Source: Sandaracinaceae bacterium (GTDB lineage: Bacteria; Myxococcota_A; Polyangia; Polyangiales; Houyiibacteriaceae). From it: a DNA stretch of 64,000 bases. Both the position numbers and the translations under genes were made by a program. Shown here piece by piece: positions 1 to 8,246 of this stretch; the stretch's first letter is position 1, and each line of letters opens with the position of its first letter. The notes beneath the pieces were generated by a model that saw only the letters and a program-made list of their open reading frames with translations, was not told where the DNA came from and did no database searches. The stretch is taken from NCBI GenBank assembly GCA_020633055.1, contig JACKEJ010000005.1:1040202-1104201 (forward strand), given 5' to 3'.

Positions 1-128
1 CGTGCCATCGCACGATACGCGTTTCGCCCCCATAAGAGAAGCCCCAAATACATACATGTACGACACTGGGTGAGTCGCATATCGGCCAGCTACACCCCCG
101 CGGCCGGGCGTGGTATCTACGCCGACCC

Positions 129-1544
129 ATGAACCGAGAGCCCTCGTCCGGCCGGGTGCCGCCCAACTCCCTCGACGCCGAGCGCGCCGTGCTGGGGGGC
201 ATCCTGCTCGAGAACGGGGCCATGAACGTCATCATCGAGATCCTCGAGTCCGAGCACTTCTACAGCTCGGCCAACGGGACCATCTTCGAGACCATGCGCA
301 CGCTCTTCGCGCGCAGCGAGCCCATCGACCAAGTCACGCTGCGGGCCGCGCTGGTGGGCAGCAACAAGCTCGCCTCGGTGGGCGGGGACGACTACCTGCT
401 GTCGCTCTCGATGACCATCCCGACCGTCGCCAACATCGAGGCGCACGCGAAGATCGTGAAAGAGAAGGCCATCGTGCGGCGCATGCTGTCGGTCTGCCAC
501 GAGCTCGCGGCCGAGGGCTACGGCGACTACGGCGAGATCGAGAACTACCTGGACACCGCCGAGAGCCGCGTGTTCAACGTCGCCAAGGAGCGCGCCAAGA
601 ACCCCTACGAGCACATCCGCGAGGTCGTGAAGCGCACCTTCATGACCATCCAAGAGGCGGCGCAGCGTGGGGCCGCCATCACGGGCCTGCCCACGGGCTT
701 CGCCAAGGTCGACAGCATGACCGCGGGCATGCACCCCGGCGACCTCATCATCATCGCCGGGCGCCCCGGCATGGGTAAGACCTCGTTCGCGCTGAACGTC
801 GCGGTCAACGCCGTGGTGAAGTCCGGCCAGGGGGTGGCCATCTTCTCGCTCGAGATGCCCAAGGAGCAGCTGGCCCAGCGCATGCTGGGCAGCGAGGCGC
901 GCGTCGACGGCTCGCGCCTGCGCACGGGCAAGCTCATCCGCGAGGACTGGCCCAAGCTGTCGAAGGCGGCGGGCCTGCTCAGCACCCTGCCCATCTTCAT
1001 CGACGACACCCCCGCCATCTCCATGCTGGAGCTGCGCAGCAAGGCGCGCCGCATCGCGAGCGAGCACGGCCTCGCGCTGATCGTGGTCGACTACCTCCAG
1101 CTCATGCGCTCGGGCAGCAAGAACGACTCGCGCGAGCAGGAGATCTCGGAGATCAGCCGAAACCTGAAGGGTCTCGCCAAGGAGATGGGCCTGCCGGTCA
1201 TCGCGCTGTCGCAGCTGAACCGCGGCGTCGAGAGCCGCGGCAACAAGGACAAGCGCCCGCAGCTGAGCGACCTGCGCGAGTCCGGCGCCATCGAGCAGGA
1301 CGCCGACACCATCTGGTTCATCTACCGCGACGAGGTCTACAACCAGGAGTCGGAGGACCGCGGCATCGCCGAGGTCATCATCGGCAAGCAGCGCGCGGGT
1401 CCGACGGGCACGGCGCGGGTGCGCTTCTTCAACGAGTACACCCGCTTCGACAACCTCGCCGAGGGCGACTACTACGGCGGCGGCCCCGAGGAAGACTTCG
1501 GCGGCGGGGGCGGCGGCAGCGCCAACGAATTCATCGACGAGTAG
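129..1544 (+). CDS. dnaB: Replicative DNA helicase DnaB
   Basis: This is the hexameric 5'-3' helicase that unwinds DNA at the replication fork. The 471-residue length is normal for DnaB. Residues about 14-110 form the N-terminal helical domain, opening with SLDAERAVLGGIL. The RecA-like domain follows, with GLPTGFAKVD, the Walker A motif GRPGMGKT near residues 211-218, the Walker B strand LIVVDYLQLM and the DnaB-type segment SDLRESGAIEQDAD. The C-terminus ends in a Gly-rich acidic tail. The ATG at 129 gives the usual short N-terminal extension. No intein or frameshift is visible. The first 128 bases hold no recognisable gene. Confidence 0.97.
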   Translation: MNREPSSGRVPPNSLDAERAVLGGILLENGAMNVIIEILESEHFYSSANGTIFETMRTLFARSEPIDQVTLRAALVGSNKLASVGGDDYLLSLSMTIPTVANIEAHAKIVKEKAIVRRMLSVCHELAAEGYGDYGEIENYLDTAESRVFNVAKERAKNPYEHIREVVKRTFMTIQEAAQRGAAITGLPTGFAKVDSMTAGMHPGDLIIIAGRPGMGKTSFALNVAVNAVVKSGQGVAIFSLEMPKEQLAQRMLGSEARVDGSRLRTGKLIREDWPKLSKAAGLLSTLPIFIDDTPAISMLELRSKARRIASEHGLALIVVDYLQLMRSGSKNDSREQEISEISRNLKGLAKEMGLPVIALSQLNRGVESRGNKDKRPQLSDLRESGAIEQDADTIWFIYRDEVYNQESEDRGIAEVIIGKQRAGPTGTARVRFFNEYTRFDNLAEGDYYGGGPEEDFGGGGGGSANEFIDE

Positions 1545-1590
1545 TCCGTAGCGGGCAGCGAGCACCGGCCCGTCTCGCTAGACTCCAAAC

Positions 1591-1830
1591 ATGGCCCGCC
1601 CCGTGGACATGGAGGAAGCGAAGACGGACTTGGTACGACTCGTCGAGCGCGCCTTGCGAGGAGAAGAGGTCGTCATCGCGCGAGCAGGGGTACCCGCCGT
1701 GCGGCTCGTGCCCTTGGTCAACCGAGGTCCGCGAAAGCTGGGCCAGTGGCGAGGCCAGGTACGGATGTCAGAGACATTCGACGAACCTCTCGACAACGTC
1801 GACCTCGACGTGTGGGAAGGAAAGTCGTGA
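1591..1830 (+). CDS. Phd/YefM-type antitoxin without its toxin
   Basis: This 79-residue protein resembles antitoxins of the Phd/YefM family, which bind their own promoter and neutralise a toxin, usually a PIN-domain VapC or a Doc/RelE protein. Visible features are the N-terminal fold segment MEEAKTDLVRLVERALRGEE, the AGVPAVRLVPL strand and a toxin-binding-like tail containing MSETFDEPLDN. A GTG (1827-1829) overlaps its TGA and opens with MRVL, the way vapC genes often begin. That frame then becomes low-complexity sequence without PIN-domain acidic residues. The toxin therefore appears deleted or never present. It lies 46 bases after dnaB. Confidence 0.75.
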   Translation: MARPVDMEEAKTDLVRLVERALRGEEVVIARAGVPAVRLVPLVNRGPRKLGQWRGQVRMSETFDEPLDNVDLDVWEGKS

Positions 1831-1888
1831 GGGTGCTCGGCGCCGCCAGCACCAACGCGCGCTCGCACGCGCAGCGCAGTGACGGATC

Positions 1889-1922
1889 AGCACCGCCCCC
1901 GAGGGACCCCGGGGGCGGTGCT
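1889..1922. terminator. Strong hairpin between convergent genes
   Basis: AGCACCGCCCCCG (1889-1901) pairs perfectly with CGGGGGCGGTGCT (1910-1922) across an 8-base loop. It lies between the 3' ends of the antitoxin gene and the convergent caspase-like gene. No T-run follows on either strand, so efficiency as an intrinsic terminator is uncertain. Confidence 0.6.
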
Positions 1923-1971
1923 GCTGGTTCTGGCCATGGGTCGCGCAAGCGAGCCCGCGCTCGCGGAGCGC

Positions 1972-4725
1972 TCAGCGGTACGACCAGAGCACCTGGTCCA
2001 CGGTCACCGCGCCGCGGTCGACGACGAGGTGCTGGTAGGCGCCCTGCAGCTCCACGTCGGCCGCGTGCTGGCCGAACTGCCGGTAGAGGTAGTGCGTCAG
2101 CTCGCCGACCGTGAGCACGCCGTCGTTGGGGGCCGCGTCCGCCGCACCCTGGAAGGCGGTGCGCAGGAAGTGGCTGAGGTAGCCGCCCGCCTGGAACTGG
2201 CTGGCGACGGCGCTGAGCACATCCTCCTCCGAGCTGAAGAGGCCGATGCGGCCGGGGCGCGTGATGACGTCCTTGGCGAAGCCACCCGCGAAGCAGCTGT
2301 CGAGCGAGAGCACCGCGACGCGGGCGTGGATGGCGTCGAACATGGTGCCCATGTCGTTGTCCATGATCTGCCCGTCATACATGACGATGTACTCGTCGTT
2401 GCCGTCGATCTCGCGCGGGTCGGTCGAGCCACCGCCCGTCTGACCGCCGTGGCCCGAGTGGAAGAAGATGAAGATGTCGTCGGGCCCGATCTGCTGGGCC
2501 ATGCGCGCCATCGCGTTGCGGACGTTGGCCACGGTGGCCTGGCTGTCCGTGAGGACCACCTGGCGGTCCTCCGTGAGGAGCCCACGCTCACGCAGCGCCT
2601 GAGCCAGCTTGATGGCGTCGTTGGCGCACTCGGGGAGGTCACCCGCACCCGGGTAGTCGGTGATGCCCACGAACACGCCGAACACGCGCCCCCCGCTGCC
2701 GCTGCCGCCGCCCGCGCCCGCCGGACGGGGCACGGCCGCGCCCGCGCCGAAGGTCATGGTGTAGTTGCCGGTCTCACCGGGGCGGTAGCTGGTGACCGTG
2801 ATGCGGTACTCGCCGGCCTCCGCCGCCGGCAGGTTGATGCCCGCGTCGCGCGTCTGCCCGTTGAGGTCGTCGTTGTCCAGCTGACGCCCGCTCGGCGTGT
2901 GCACGATGAGGTAGGGGTCGAACTGCGTGGACGTGAGGCGGATCTCCACCGACTGGCCCACCTCGAAGGTGCGCGTGTAGTTGTCGGCGAACTCGCCGCT
3001 CGGGATGGTGCTGTCCCCCTGCGCCAGCGCGCCCGTGGTGGTGGCGCCCGTGCTGGCCGTGGCGGGGCCGCTCGGTCGGCTGCCCCCGCCGCTGCCCACG
3101 CCGGGGTTGCTGGGCGTGCTCGGCGCGCCGCCGGCCTGGTTCACGCGCAGCTCGTAGTCCCCCGTCTCGCCGGGGCGGTAGCTGGTGACGATGACCCGGT
3201 AGGTGCCGCCCGCCGACACGAAGTCGAGCGCCGCGTTGGTGTTGCCCTGCGCCTGGTCGTCGTTGTCCTGCTGCTGCCCGTTGGGCGGGCGCACGATGAG
3301 GTAGGTGTCGAACGCCGTGGAGACCGCCTCGAGGTGCACGGCCTGGCCCGCCGGGAAGCTCATCTCGTAGGTGTCCATGAACTCGCCCGAGTTCAGGGTG
3401 CTGTCCCCCTGCGCGAGCGAGCCACGCTGCGACTGACCCGGCCCGCTGGGGGCACTGGGCGCGCTGGGGACGGGGGCGCTGGGCGCCGGACCCGTGCCGC
3501 GCTGCCCCAGAGTCACCCCCAGGTCGAAGGCGCCGGACATGCCGGCCCGGTAGGCGGTGGCCACGACGCGGTAGGTCCCCGCGACGTCGGCGTCCAAGGA
3601 CACCTGCGAGTTGAGCCCGCCGCCGAAGTCGTCGTTCTCCCAGTGCCGGCCGTTGGGCCCGATCACCATCAGGTACGGGTCGAACGCGCTGGAGGTGAGG
3701 TCGATGGTGATGGACTGCCCCGGCGTCGCCTGGAAGGCGTACAGCGTCATGGGCTCACCCGTCGGCAGCGAGGAGCTACCGTTGAGCTGCCCCTGCACGC
3801 GCTGGCCGATGGTGATGCTCTGCGGCGAGCCGCCCGTCGGCAGCTGGTGGTGGTTGCGCGACAGCGAGGGCGTGGGAGGCGGCGCCGAGGGGGCCGCCGC
3901 AGCCGCGCCGCCCAGCCGGATGGTGTAGCCGCTGGTCTGGTTGGCCGGCGAGATGAGCTGCACGCGGTGCGTGCCCGGCTGCGTGATGGTGTACGAGCCG
4001 TTGCTGGAGGCGCTCAGCGCGCGCCCCTGCGGGTCGAGCACCACCGCGCTGGGGATGACCTGGGTCTGCGCCTGGATGAAGAGGGAGAGGGGGCCGGCTG
4101 TGGCGCCGCTCACGAGCACCTGCTCCTGGTAGCTGCCGTCGGCCAGCTGCTGGTCCCCGGGGCCCAGCTCGCCCTGGTAGGACTGGCCTGGCTGGATGGT
4201 GGCCGGGGCCATGACCATCTGGCTGGCGATCCCGCTGGGCAGCGTGGGGCTGGGCGCGCTGCCCCCGGCCACCTCGCTGACCCCCGGACCGGCCTGGGCC
4301 ACGGCGGGCAGACCACCGCGGTCGACGCGCACATGGAAGGCTCCGCCCGTTCCGGACGAGAAGCTGGTCACGCCGACCTTCAGGTCGCCACCCTCGCTGA
4401 CGATCACGCTCAGGCGCGACTCGGTGCGGCTCCCGCGCCAGTCGTCGTTCGTGAGCGGGGCGGACCCGGGCGGAGTGACCTCCAGGATGGGGTCGAAGTC
4501 GGTGGAGGTGAGCGTCACCACCACCTGCTCGCCTGCCGCCACTGCGACGTTGAAGTTCACGTGCCCACCGGGGTCGAGGCGCCCGTCCTGCTCGAACAGG
4601 GGCCGCGCCGCCTGTCCCGGCTGCTGCGCCGGGGCGCCCGTGGGGGAGCCCCCGGAGCCGGAGCACCCGAAGGAGACGGTCCCCATCGAGACCAGGAGGG
4701 CAAGGAGACAGAGCTTGAGCTTCAC
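1972..4725 (-). CDS. Secreted lipoprotein with PPC-type repeats and a C-terminal caspase-like peptidase
   Basis: The N-terminus is a signal peptide ending SFGC, so this is probably a lipoprotein. Four Ig-like repeats resembling bacterial pre-peptidase C-terminal domains follow, each with the signature FDPYL(I/M)V...NDD, around residues 50-135, 290-400, 430-530 and 555-660. Pro/Ser/Gly-rich linkers separate them. Residues about 678-917 are a peptidase C14 (caspase/metacaspase) domain. It starts VFGVFVGITDYPG and carries the catalytic His in HSGHGG (about 757) and Cys in DSCFAGG (about 810), so the dyad is intact. The GTG start at 4725 has a GAGAGGAA ribosome site. The usual order puts PPC domains after a peptidase, so their N-terminal position is notable. 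The substrate is unknown. Confidence 0.88.
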   Translation of the reverse strand: MKLKLCLLALLVSMGTVSFGCSGSGGSPTGAPAQQPGQAARPLFEQDGRLDPGGHVNFNVAVAAGEQVVVTLTSTDFDPILEVTPPGSAPLTNDDWRGSRTESRLSVIVSEGGDLKVGVTSFSSGTGGAFHVRVDRGGLPAVAQAGPGVSEVAGGSAPSPTLPSGIASQMVMAPATIQPGQSYQGELGPGDQQLADGSYQEQVLVSGATAGPLSLFIQAQTQVIPSAVVLDPQGRALSASSNGSYTITQPGTHRVQLISPANQTSGYTIRLGGAAAAAPSAPPPTPSLSRNHHQLPTGGSPQSITIGQRVQGQLNGSSSLPTGEPMTLYAFQATPGQSITIDLTSSAFDPYLMVIGPNGRHWENDDFGGGLNSQVSLDADVAGTYRVVATAYRAGMSGAFDLGVTLGQRGTGPAPSAPVPSAPSAPSGPGQSQRGSLAQGDSTLNSGEFMDTYEMSFPAGQAVHLEAVSTAFDTYLIVRPPNGQQQDNDDQAQGNTNAALDFVSAGGTYRVIVTSYRPGETGDYELRVNQAGGAPSTPSNPGVGSGGGSRPSGPATASTGATTTGALAQGDSTIPSGEFADNYTRTFEVGQSVEIRLTSTQFDPYLIVHTPSGRQLDNDDLNGQTRDAGINLPAAEAGEYRITVTSYRPGETGNYTMTFGAGAAVPRPAGAGGGSGSGGRVFGVFVGITDYPGAGDLPECANDAIKLAQALRERGLLTEDRQVVLTDSQATVANVRNAMARMAQQIGPDDIFIFFHSGHGGQTGGGSTDPREIDGNDEYIVMYDGQIMDNDMGTMFDAIHARVAVLSLDSCFAGGFAKDVITRPGRIGLFSSEEDVLSAVASQFQAGGYLSHFLRTAFQGAADAAPNDGVLTVGELTHYLYRQFGQHAADVELQGAYQHLVVDRGAVTVDQVLWSYR

Positions 4726-4887
4726 CGCGTATTCCTCTCGCTTCTGCCGGGCCGGCCGGCAGCAACCAAGGAATCATACGCTGTCGGTGTTGGAGTGTCC
4801 CCTGCGAACTGTCTGGGCTCCCTGCGTCAGCGCCCCGCCGCGGCGTGTCTCACGCCAGAAGCAGGACGGCTGGCGCCCGAGAGGCGC

Positions 4888-5847
4888 TCACTCGGCGCTG
4901 ACGGGGTCCAGCTCCAGCTCGGCGGCAGCCACGACCGAAGGCACGGCCACGACCGGCTCGCCCCTCCGGCGGGCACGCCGGGCGGCCTTGCGCGCCGCGT
5001 CGTTCGCGCGGCCCTCGGCCAGCACGCGGGCCGGCGGCTCGCGCAAGTCCCACACCACGCCCACCCAGGAGAGGGCCTTGAGCACGTAGTAGGTGACGTC
5101 CACCTCCCACCAGTAGAAGCCCTGGCGGGTGGAGCTCTGATAGTGGTGGTGGTTGTTGTGCCAGCCCTCGCCAAGGGTGAGCAGCGCCAGCACCCAGTTG
5201 TTGCGGCTCTGGTCCGTGGTCTCGAAGCGGCGCTTGCCCGCCACGTGCGCCAGGGAGTTGATCAGGAAAGTGATGTGCCAGCAGAGCACCGTGCTGAGGA
5301 AGAACCCGATGAGCAGTCCCGGCCAGCCAGCGATCGCCGTGCAGCCCAAGGCCAGCAGCGTGGGGGGGACCAGGAAGTGCTCGTTCAGCCACACCAGCTC
5401 GGGGTACTTGGCGAAGTCCTTGATGCGGCTGTAGTCGGTGCCCGCCGTGTCGTCGAACAGCCAGCCCATGTGCGAGTACCAGAAGCCGTCCAGCACGGGG
5501 GAATGGAGATCGCCCTGCTGGTCGCTGAGCTTGTGATGGTTGCGGTGGTGCGCGCCCCACCACAGGGCGCCCTTCTGGGCGCTGCTCTGGGCGAGGAAGG
5601 CCAGCATGAACTGGAACACCCGGCTGGTCTTGTAGGTGCGGTGCGCGAAGTAGCGGTGGTAGCCCGCCGTGACGCCCCACATGCGCAGCACCAGCAGCCC
5701 GAAGCACAGCGCCCAGGCCTGCCACGTGACCCCTGTGAAGAACGCGCCGAGGACGACGACGTGGCACAGAGCGAAGGGGATCACCTCCACCATGGAGAGG
5801 TTGAGCCGCTTCTCGCGGCGGGGGGCGTCGGGGGTCGAGGGGGCCAT
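4888..5847 (-). CDS. Acyl-CoA/fatty acid desaturase (delta-9 type)
   Basis: This is an integral-membrane diiron desaturase that puts a double bond into fatty acyl chains. The three histidine boxes of the family are all present: HRYFAH near residue 66, HHRNHH near 101 and HNNHHH near 231. Hydrophobic membrane segments lie between them. The HHRNHH spacing and the box order are those of stearoyl-CoA-type desaturases. The 319-residue length is normal. The C-terminal 60 residues are Arg/Ala-rich and less conserved in character. The gene is transcribed away from the response regulator, and the Pho-box-like element between them could affect both. Confidence 0.9.
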   Translation of the reverse strand: MAPSTPDAPRREKRLNLSMVEVIPFALCHVVVLGAFFTGVTWQAWALCFGLLVLRMWGVTAGYHRYFAHRTYKTSRVFQFMLAFLAQSSAQKGALWWGAHHRNHHKLSDQQGDLHSPVLDGFWYSHMGWLFDDTAGTDYSRIKDFAKYPELVWLNEHFLVPPTLLALGCTAIAGWPGLLIGFFLSTVLCWHITFLINSLAHVAGKRRFETTDQSRNNWVLALLTLGEGWHNNHHHYQSSTRQGFYWWEVDVTYYVLKALSWVGVVWDLREPPARVLAEGRANDAARKAARRARRRGEPVVAVPSVVAAAELELDPVSAE

Positions 5848-5900
5848 GGGCGCACCCTATGTGTTCACAGGCGGAACCTCCATCACAACAACGCCTTGGT

Positions 5901-5934
5901 TTGTCATAGTTGTGTCATGAGCAGGTGCTATGCT
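5901..5934 (+). promoter_or_regulatory. Pho-box-like direct repeat and -10 before the response regulator
   Basis: TGTCA occurs at 5902-5906 and again at 5913-5917, an 11-base period, inside TTGTCATAGTTGTGTCATG. The half-site and spacing match the PhoB-type box. A TATGCT hexamer (5929-5934) lies 9 bases downstream, the layout expected where an activator replaces the -35 element. This suggests that an OmpR/PhoB-family protein binds here, possibly the adjacent regulator itself. Confidence 0.45.
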
Positions 5935-5941
5935 CGGCGCC

Positions 5942-6667
5942 ATGAGTGACGAAGACGCGCCGAAGCGCCTGCTCGTGGTCGAGGACGAGGCGCATCTGGC
6001 GGCGGGGTTGAAGCTCAACCTGGAGCTGGATGGCTACCAGGTGGACGTGGCCGGCAACGCCAAGCAGGCCGCCGAGAAGCTCATCCGCGTGGACCGCTAC
6101 GATGCCATCGTGCTGGACGTCATGCTGCCGGACGTGAACGGCTTCGATCTCTGTCAGAAGCTGCGCGACGCGGGCAACTTCGTGCCGGTCATCATGCTCA
6201 CGGCGCGCTCCTCGCCGGACGACCGCGTGCAGGGGCTGGAGGCCGGCGCCGACGACTACATGGTCAAGCCCTTCGAGCTGGCCGAGCTACTGGCCCGGGT
6301 GCGCTCGCTCTTGCGCCGCCGCAAGTGGGAGACCGACCGTGGCCTGCGCCCGGCCGACACCGCCACCCTGCAGTTCGGGCAGGTCAAGGTGGACTTCGAC
6401 ACCCACGAGGTCTCCATCGGGGAGGAGCCAGTCAAGCTCACCCAGCTGGAGCTGGACCTGCTGCGCTACTTCTCCGACAACCCTGGGCGCGTGCTCAGCC
6501 GCGACGAGCTGCTGGAGAACGTCTGGAAGCTGCGCAACTACAACAACACGCGCACCATCGACAACTTCATCTCCCGCCTGCGCCGGCGGTTCGAGCCCGA
6601 CGGCAAGAACCCGGTGCACTTTCTGTCCATCCGCGGCGCGGGCTACAAGTTCGTCCCCGAGCCGTGA
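5942..6667 (+). CDS. OmpR/PhoB-family response regulator
   Basis: A receiver domain (residues 1-120) precedes a winged-helix DNA-binding domain (about 135-240). The phospho-acceptor Asp is in VLDVMLPDVNG (about 58), and the acidic pocket is VVEDE. The switch Thr is in MLTARS and the Lys in MVKPFE. The C-terminal half has LTQLELDLLRYF and TIDNFISRLRRRFE, typical of the OmpR trans-activation domain. ATG 5942 is preferred over an in-frame ATG at 5930 because it begins MSDEDAPKRLLVVEDE and follows the likely -10 element. No good ribosome site precedes it, so the message may be leaderless. The likely kinase partner is the convergent gene whose end lies 12 bases away. Confidence 0.93.
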   Translation: MSDEDAPKRLLVVEDEAHLAAGLKLNLELDGYQVDVAGNAKQAAEKLIRVDRYDAIVLDVMLPDVNGFDLCQKLRDAGNFVPVIMLTARSSPDDRVQGLEAGADDYMVKPFELAELLARVRSLLRRRKWETDRGLRPADTATLQFGQVKVDFDTHEVSIGEEPVKLTQLELDLLRYFSDNPGRVLSRDELLENVWKLRNYNNTRTIDNFISRLRRRFEPDGKNPVHFLSIRGAGYKFVPEP

Positions 6668-6679
6668 GGCGCTCGCCGC

Positions 6680-7621
6680 TCAGCGCGGGGGCTTGACCGG
6701 CAGGCGGACCTCGAACGTCGACCCGCGCCCCACCCCTTCGGACTCGGCGTGGATGCTCCCGCCCAGGTTGCGCACCAGCTGGGACACCACGAACAGGCCG
6801 AGCCCGGTGCCCTTGCGCGAGCGCACCTTCTCGTGCTCCACCCGATAGAAGCGGTGGAACACCCGCTTGAGCTCGGCGCGCGGGATGCCGATGCCCTCGT
6901 CGCGCACCGTCAGCGTCAGCGGCCGGTCGCCCCCGTCTGCCGCGAGCTGGGCGACCACGTGCACCCGCACGGGCTCGTTGCTGTACTTCACGGCGTTGTC
7001 CACCAGGTTGCGCGCCACCAGCAGCAGCGCGGGACGGTCGGTGGTCAGGCGCAGGGTCTCGGCCACGTCGACCGCGATGGCCTCGTTGGGCAGCCCGTGC
7101 CGCTTGCGGGCCGCGTCCGCCACCTCGTTCACCAGGTCCAGCACGGCGAACTCGCCCAGGTTGAGGATGGTGTCCCCGTCGTAGGCCAGGCGGCTCGAGT
7201 GCAGCACGTCGTCGATGAAGTCGTTCAGGCGGTCGACGTCGCCTCGCATCATCTCGTGCAGGCGCTCCACCTGGGACTCCGGCAGGTCGGGCCGAGCCAG
7301 TGTGTCGAGGCACAGGCGGATGGACGCGAGAGGCGACTTGAGCTCGTGCGTCACGCTGTCGATGAAGCTGTTCTGCCGGCGCACCTCGAGGATCTCGCGC
7401 GCCAGGAAGTAGCTCAGCAGCACCAGCACGCCGATGATGACCGTGAACGAGATGGCGCCCAGCACCAAGAGCCACACCTCGACGAAGATCTCCTGCTGCT
7501 CCGCGATCTTCTGCCCGAACAGCACCGTCCACCCCACCAGCAGCGCCGCCGAGAGGGGCACGGCGATGGCGCCCATGGTGATGGGCACCGAGATGGAGCG
7601 CAGACCGCGGCGACGCGCCAT
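6680..7621 (-). CDS. Membrane sensor histidine kinase
   Basis: Two transmembrane helices (about residues 12-35 and 48-72) flank a very short extracytoplasmic segment, so the signal is probably sensed in or near the membrane. There is no recognisable HAMP or PAS domain. The H-box SFIDSVTHELKSPLAS holds the phosphorylated His near residue 91. The catalytic domain has the N-box NLVDNAVKYSNEP, G1 DEGIGIPRAE and G2 GTGLGLFVVSQL. The gene converges on the response regulator gene with 12 bases between stops, an unusual arrangement for a two-component pair. They are probably partners by proximity, but this is inferred. Confidence 0.9.
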   Translation of the reverse strand: MARRRGLRSISVPITMGAIAVPLSAALLVGWTVLFGQKIAEQQEIFVEVWLLVLGAISFTVIIGVLVLLSYFLAREILEVRRQNSFIDSVTHELKSPLASIRLCLDTLARPDLPESQVERLHEMMRGDVDRLNDFIDDVLHSSRLAYDGDTILNLGEFAVLDLVNEVADAARKRHGLPNEAIAVDVAETLRLTTDRPALLLVARNLVDNAVKYSNEPVRVHVVAQLAADGGDRPLTLTVRDEGIGIPRAELKRVFHRFYRVEHEKVRSRKGTGLGLFVVSQLVRNLGGSIHAESEGVGRGSTFEVRLPVKPPR

Positions 7622-7627
7622 GCGGGC

Positions 7628-8221
7628 TCAGAGCACCGAGTCGATGCGGGCGGTGACGCTGTAGGCGCCGTGCACGCCGCCGTCGTCGTGCACCGTGAGG
7701 GTGCCGGCGGCCGTGTCGATGGACATGGCCGCGTCCACTCCGTCCTGAGCCGTCGTGGTGGGGTCGCTGCCCGAGATGCTCGGGGGCTGCTCGACGACGG
7801 TGCAGGTGAAGTAGCCCACGTCGGGCCCCCCGAACAGCAGCTGCCCGCCGCACACGACCTGCGCGCGGCACTGCACGCCGGTGGGGGAGTTCGCGTTGGC
7901 CTGCGCGGAGACCACGAAGTTGCAGTTGGTGCCCACGGGTACGGGTGCGTTGCCCGTCGCCATCGTGATGGTGGCGTTGACGGTGCGCGAGGGCAGCGCG
8001 CCGACGCTGGAGCTCCCGGGGCCCACCGGGGCGCCACCCGGTCCGACACCGGGGCCGCCCGCGAGCGCCTGCCCGCGGTTCATGGCGTAGAACACGAGCC
8101 CGCCGCTTCCGGCGCAGAGCAGCAGCAGCAGGAGCGCGCCGCACCCGACGAAGATCCACACGCCCGAGCCCTGGCCGGACGACGACCCCTCTGGGGGGGT
8201 GAACTGAGGTGACGGTTGCAT
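7628..8221 (-). CDS. Membrane-anchored protein of unknown function
   Basis: A 197-residue protein with a Pro/Gly/Ser-rich N-terminus, one strong transmembrane helix (about residues 20-45, VWIFVGCGALLLLLLCAG) and a Gly/Pro/Val linker. An extracytoplasmic domain of about 115 residues follows, with four cysteines that could form disulfides. The start at 8221 (MQPSPQ) was chosen because upstream in-frame codons overlap the divergent regulator gene. The gene lies 6 bases upstream of the histidine kinase on the same strand, so the two are probably cotranscribed and this protein may take part in sensing. No family was recognised. Confidence 0.7.
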   Translation of the reverse strand: MQPSPQFTPPEGSSSGQGSGVWIFVGCGALLLLLLCAGSGGLVFYAMNRGQALAGGPGVGPGGAPVGPGSSSVGALPSRTVNATITMATGNAPVPVGTNCNFVVSAQANANSPTGVQCRAQVVCGGQLLFGGPDVGYFTCTVVEQPPSISGSDPTTTAQDGVDAAMSIDTAAGTLTVHDDGGVHGAYSVTARIDSVL

Positions 8222-8246
8222 GCGGCTGGTACCATAGCCCGTTCCC

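Noticed and set aside
1827..2114. Frame after the antitoxin as a vapC toxin
   Set aside because: Only the first four residues look toxin-like; the rest is Arg/Gly/Pro-rich and lacks the PIN acidic residues.
1879..5949. Long open frame on the plus strand opposite the caspase and desaturase genes
   Set aside because: It is a GC-bias shadow: Arg/Ala/Gly/Val/His-rich with no domains, and the minus-strand genes have clear catalytic motifs.
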